A stretch of 64,000 nt of DNA from Bacteroides fragilis (GTDB taxonomy: Bacteria; Bacillota; Clostridia; Lachnospirales; Lachnospiraceae), in contig JAMPFK010000013.1 of assembly GCA_023664485.1 (NCBI GenBank), forward strand, positions 1 to 64,000, given 5' to 3'. The notes below the pieces were generated by a model that did no database searches, was not told where the DNA came from, and saw only the letters and a program-made list of their open reading frames with translations. Shown one piece after another: positions 62,516-64,000 of the stretch (the first letter of the stretch is position 1; each line of letters opens with the position of its first letter). The position numbers and the translations under genes were made by a program.

Positions 62516-63223
62516 ATGAAAATAAGGCTAAAAGTAAGGGAGAAGAACTCGGTTATAGAAGAAACCCTTTATGAAGAATCTTCTACAGGTATGCAAAGAC
62601 CGATGTATAAAATTAAGGGAGAAACCGATATGATGGATATTCTTAAAATCTCAAGAATAGTAAATTATGTCAGTTTATCGCAGATAACAACTGATATGTA
62701 CAGAAGAAATAAGTATACAAACGATACATATCTGGATGACGCCGAAAGTGCAAGGAAACGTCTTGAAAGGCATTTGGAGAAAACACTAAGAATACTAGGG
62801 GTTGATTCATATAAGGATGATTTAAAGATAGAATACAGAAGCAGAATGAAGTATCAATTTTCAGAAGAAGATATTCCGTTTTTAGAGAAATTGGCAGACA
62901 GGGAAATTAAGAGCCAGGAAGATCTGTATTGGGCTGCTATCGGTATTTACAGTTGTTTTTGCCATGTAAAGGATATTGATGAGGGGCTTTTAGAGGATAT
63001 AGGCAATACGATACAAAAGGAAATAGGATTTACAGAATTGAAGCATGTGGTAGCCATAAAAAACCGTTTAGGCAATATAAACAGCGTTGTCGATGAATTG
63101 ATACAGTCTGAAAAGTACTCAAAGGAAATCAAGAATGACGTTTACGATATCATATGTAAAATCATGGATGATTCATTGCAACAAATGAAAGAGGCATTAC
63201 AGGATAAAAAAAGGAGCAGATAG
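62516..63223 (+). CDS. hypothetical AT-rich accessory protein
   Basis: 235 aa, no recognised family. It is rich in Lys/Glu/Ile, with no signal or TM segment. Codon use is clearly more AT-biased than its neighbours (many AAA, ATA, GAA), which suggests horizontal acquisition. The middle is predicted helical (DDAESARKRLERHLEKTLRIL), and the C-terminus is a long charged helix. AAAGGGG (62503-62509) favours ATG 62516 over ATG 62510. It has its own terminator and stands as a single-gene unit after ppdK. Confidence 0.75.
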   Translation: MKIRLKVREKNSVIEETLYEESSTGMQRPMYKIKGETDMMDILKISRIVNYVSLSQITTDMYRRNKYTNDTYLDDAESARKRLERHLEKTLRILGVDSYKDDLKIEYRSRMKYQFSEEDIPFLEKLADREIKSQEDLYWAAIGIYSCFCHVKDIDEGLLEDIGNTIQKEIGFTELKHVVAIKNRLGNINSVVDELIQSEKYSKEIKNDVYDIICKIMDDSLQQMKEALQDKKRSR

Positions 63224-63244
63224 AAAGTCTGCTTCTTTTTTATA
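63211..63244 (+). terminator. terminator overlapping the end of the hypothetical gene
   Basis: GGAGCAGA-TAGAAAG-TCTGCTTC with a following T run. The 5' arm is inside the last codons and the stop codon is in the loop. Confidence 0.88.
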
Positions 63245-63275
63245 TGGACATCTGCATAGGGAAAGTGTCCATATA
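63241..63275. repeat. perfect 10-bp inverted repeat TATATGGACA/TGTCCATATA
   Basis: Arms at 63241-63250 and 63266-63275 with a 15-bp centre. It lies between the terminator and the small coupled genes, and could be a regulator site or an element end. A TATACT -10-like box follows at 63293-63298. Confidence 0.6.
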
Positions 63276-63348
63276 GGGCTAAAAAAAACCGCTATACTGA
63301 ATACATACGATATTTAAGGAGGTTTTAAAGATGCGGGGAGGATAGAAT

Positions 63349-63444
63349 TTGAATACAGTTTTTTATGTCCATTTACCGAGGGTGAAATGTTTTTTCTGGT
63401 GTATGCTGGAAATCCCAAAGAGCAGTACAGGAGATGAGATATGA
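63349..63444 (+). CDS. small ORF overlapping the next gene
   Basis: 31 codons from TTG 63349, beginning MNTVFYVHLPRVKCFFWC, to TGA 63442-63444. It overlaps the following ATG by ATGA, a typical coupling overlap. A stronger ribosome site (AAGGAGG near 63316) leads to ATG 63331, but that frame stops after four codons (MRGG). This could be a leader peptide pair or a fragment of a broken gene. Confidence 0.3.
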   Translation: MNTVFYVHLPRVKCFFWCMLEIPKSSTGDEI

Positions 63445-63842
63445 TAAGTTTAGCAATTATTTTGTCAGAGTGTCCAGTACAGGCAATTATTTATGATATT
63501 GGCGATAAGTCTCTGCGTGAGGTAAATAGGATGGGAAAAATCTTGTCTGCTAAAGACAGCCTGCTCATAAATTTTTGTAATTCAGATGAGCGGATATTGG
63601 TACAGGCAGGAATCCCAACCATATCCATGCGGACGTTTTTATCAATGTGCTGTGGCTATGTGGTGAAGGAGGATGAGGTAAACCGTATTTTTAACCGTAC
63701 AATCGGAATCCATTACGCAAATATATTTTGCAATAAGCAAATTGATTTTTCAATTTTGTATTCATCCCCCAGATTTTGGAACAGAGTGGCAACGCTGGTT
63801 CTTGAGGGAATGGATATCTTGGAAACACAAGTCTGCAAATAA
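63441..63842 (+). CDS. hypothetical accessory protein
   Basis: 133 aa from ATG 63441. I do not recognise the family. It is Cys- and Ile-rich (seven Cys, for example LSECPV, NFCNSD, MCCGYV) and starts with a hydrophobic stretch (MISLAIILSECPVQAIIYD). The ribosome site is GGAGATGAG. AT-rich codon use matches the previous hypothetical gene and differs from the housekeeping region. It ends 110 bp before a - strand gene fragment. Confidence 0.55.
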   Translation: MISLAIILSECPVQAIIYDIGDKSLREVNRMGKILSAKDSLLINFCNSDERILVQAGIPTISMRTFLSMCCGYVVKEDEVNRIFNRTIGIHYANIFCNKQIDFSILYSSPRFWNRVATLVLEGMDILETQVCK

Positions 63843-63952
63843 AAAGTCAAGCAGAAATTTGTGAACTTTGAAAATTTTATACAGGTTGAATTGAAACCAT
63901 AAAAACCAGACCACCGCAGAACGCCGGCCTGATAAAAGGATTGGAGTTAGTC

Positions 63953-64000
63953 TTAGTTTTCTTCTGTTTCGGACAGTGTGGCAAGGTATTCCCTTACCCG
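63953..64000 (-). CDS. C-terminal end of a - strand gene (cut by window edge)
   Basis: The last 48 bases read on the - strand as an open frame ending RVREYLATLSETEEN-stop. Only 15 residues are visible, so no family can be assigned. The acidic end looks like a real C-terminus, and the gene would converge on the small accessory genes. It may belong to a mobile element beginning at the window edge; this is a guess. Confidence 0.35.
   Translation of the reverse strand, partial: RVREYLATLSETEEN

Overview
The window is a chromosomal stretch of a spore-forming Gram-positive anaerobe, most likely a member of the Lachnospiraceae (Clostridia). The basis is gene order and content: a division and wall (dcw) cluster running into spoIIGA-sigE, a meso-DAP type murE, sporulation sigma factors E and G, DUF5716/DUF5717-type proteins known to me mainly from Lachnospiraceae, and pyruvate phosphate dikinase. 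The DNA is moderately GC-rich. Nearly everything is on the + strand with AGGAGG-type ribosome sites and several GTG/TTG starts. No species call is possible from the sequence alone.

Layout. 1-3.2 kb: 3' part of tmRNA, then recJ and a PfkB-family sugar-phosphate kinase. 3.4-16.0 kb: one long operon murE-priA-def-fmt-yugP-rsmB-rlmN-stp-prkC-rsgA, joining wall synthesis, replication restart, translation initiation, rRNA methylation and the PP2C/PASTA-kinase signalling pair. 16.0-17.0 kb: AT-richer scar of a mobile element with a decayed tyrosine integrase, sitting where relatives usually carry rpe/thiN. 17.0-19.1 kb: ychF and lgt. 19.2-32.8 kb: dcw cluster mraZ-rsmH-ftsL-two class B PBPs-mraY-murD-ftsW-murA-ftsQ-ftsZ, with a clear MraZ operator of four AAAGTGG-type boxes at 10-bp pitch in front of mraZ. 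33.0-39.8 kb: spoIIGA-sigE, a REC/HD-GYP/GGDEF protein, a large membrane protein interrupted at a G8 tract, then sigG on the - strand behind a sigma-G-like promoter. 39.9-41.3 kb: a zinc-ribbon/SH3 membrane protein and a YlmC/YmxH-like protein.

41.4-45.5 kb: a sugar-acid module (FadR/GntR regulator, GntP permease, IlvD/Edd dehydratase) with two palindromes flanking the permease promoter. 45.6-52.7 kb: a four-gene block, behind its own promoter, of a 1190-residue DUF5717-like protein, a DUF5716-like protein with a possible actin/Hsp70-like ATPase fold, a small helical-repeat protein and a two-TM coiled-coil protein. This is the best candidate for an undescribed system. 52.7-58.1 kb: purC-purF-purB and purA. 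58.4-62.3 kb: a promoter with a structured 250-nt leader, a membrane-anchored GDPD and ppdK. 62.5-64.0 kb: AT-rich accessory DNA with unrecognised small genes, a 10-bp inverted repeat and the tail of a - strand gene at the window edge.

How the genes fit together: most of the window is growth and division machinery (precursor synthesis, septal PBPs/SEDS, FtsZ, PASTA kinase control) placed next to the early mother-cell and late forespore sigma factors, so cell division and sporulation are physically linked. The sugar-acid operon, the DUF block and the 3' end are the accessory parts.
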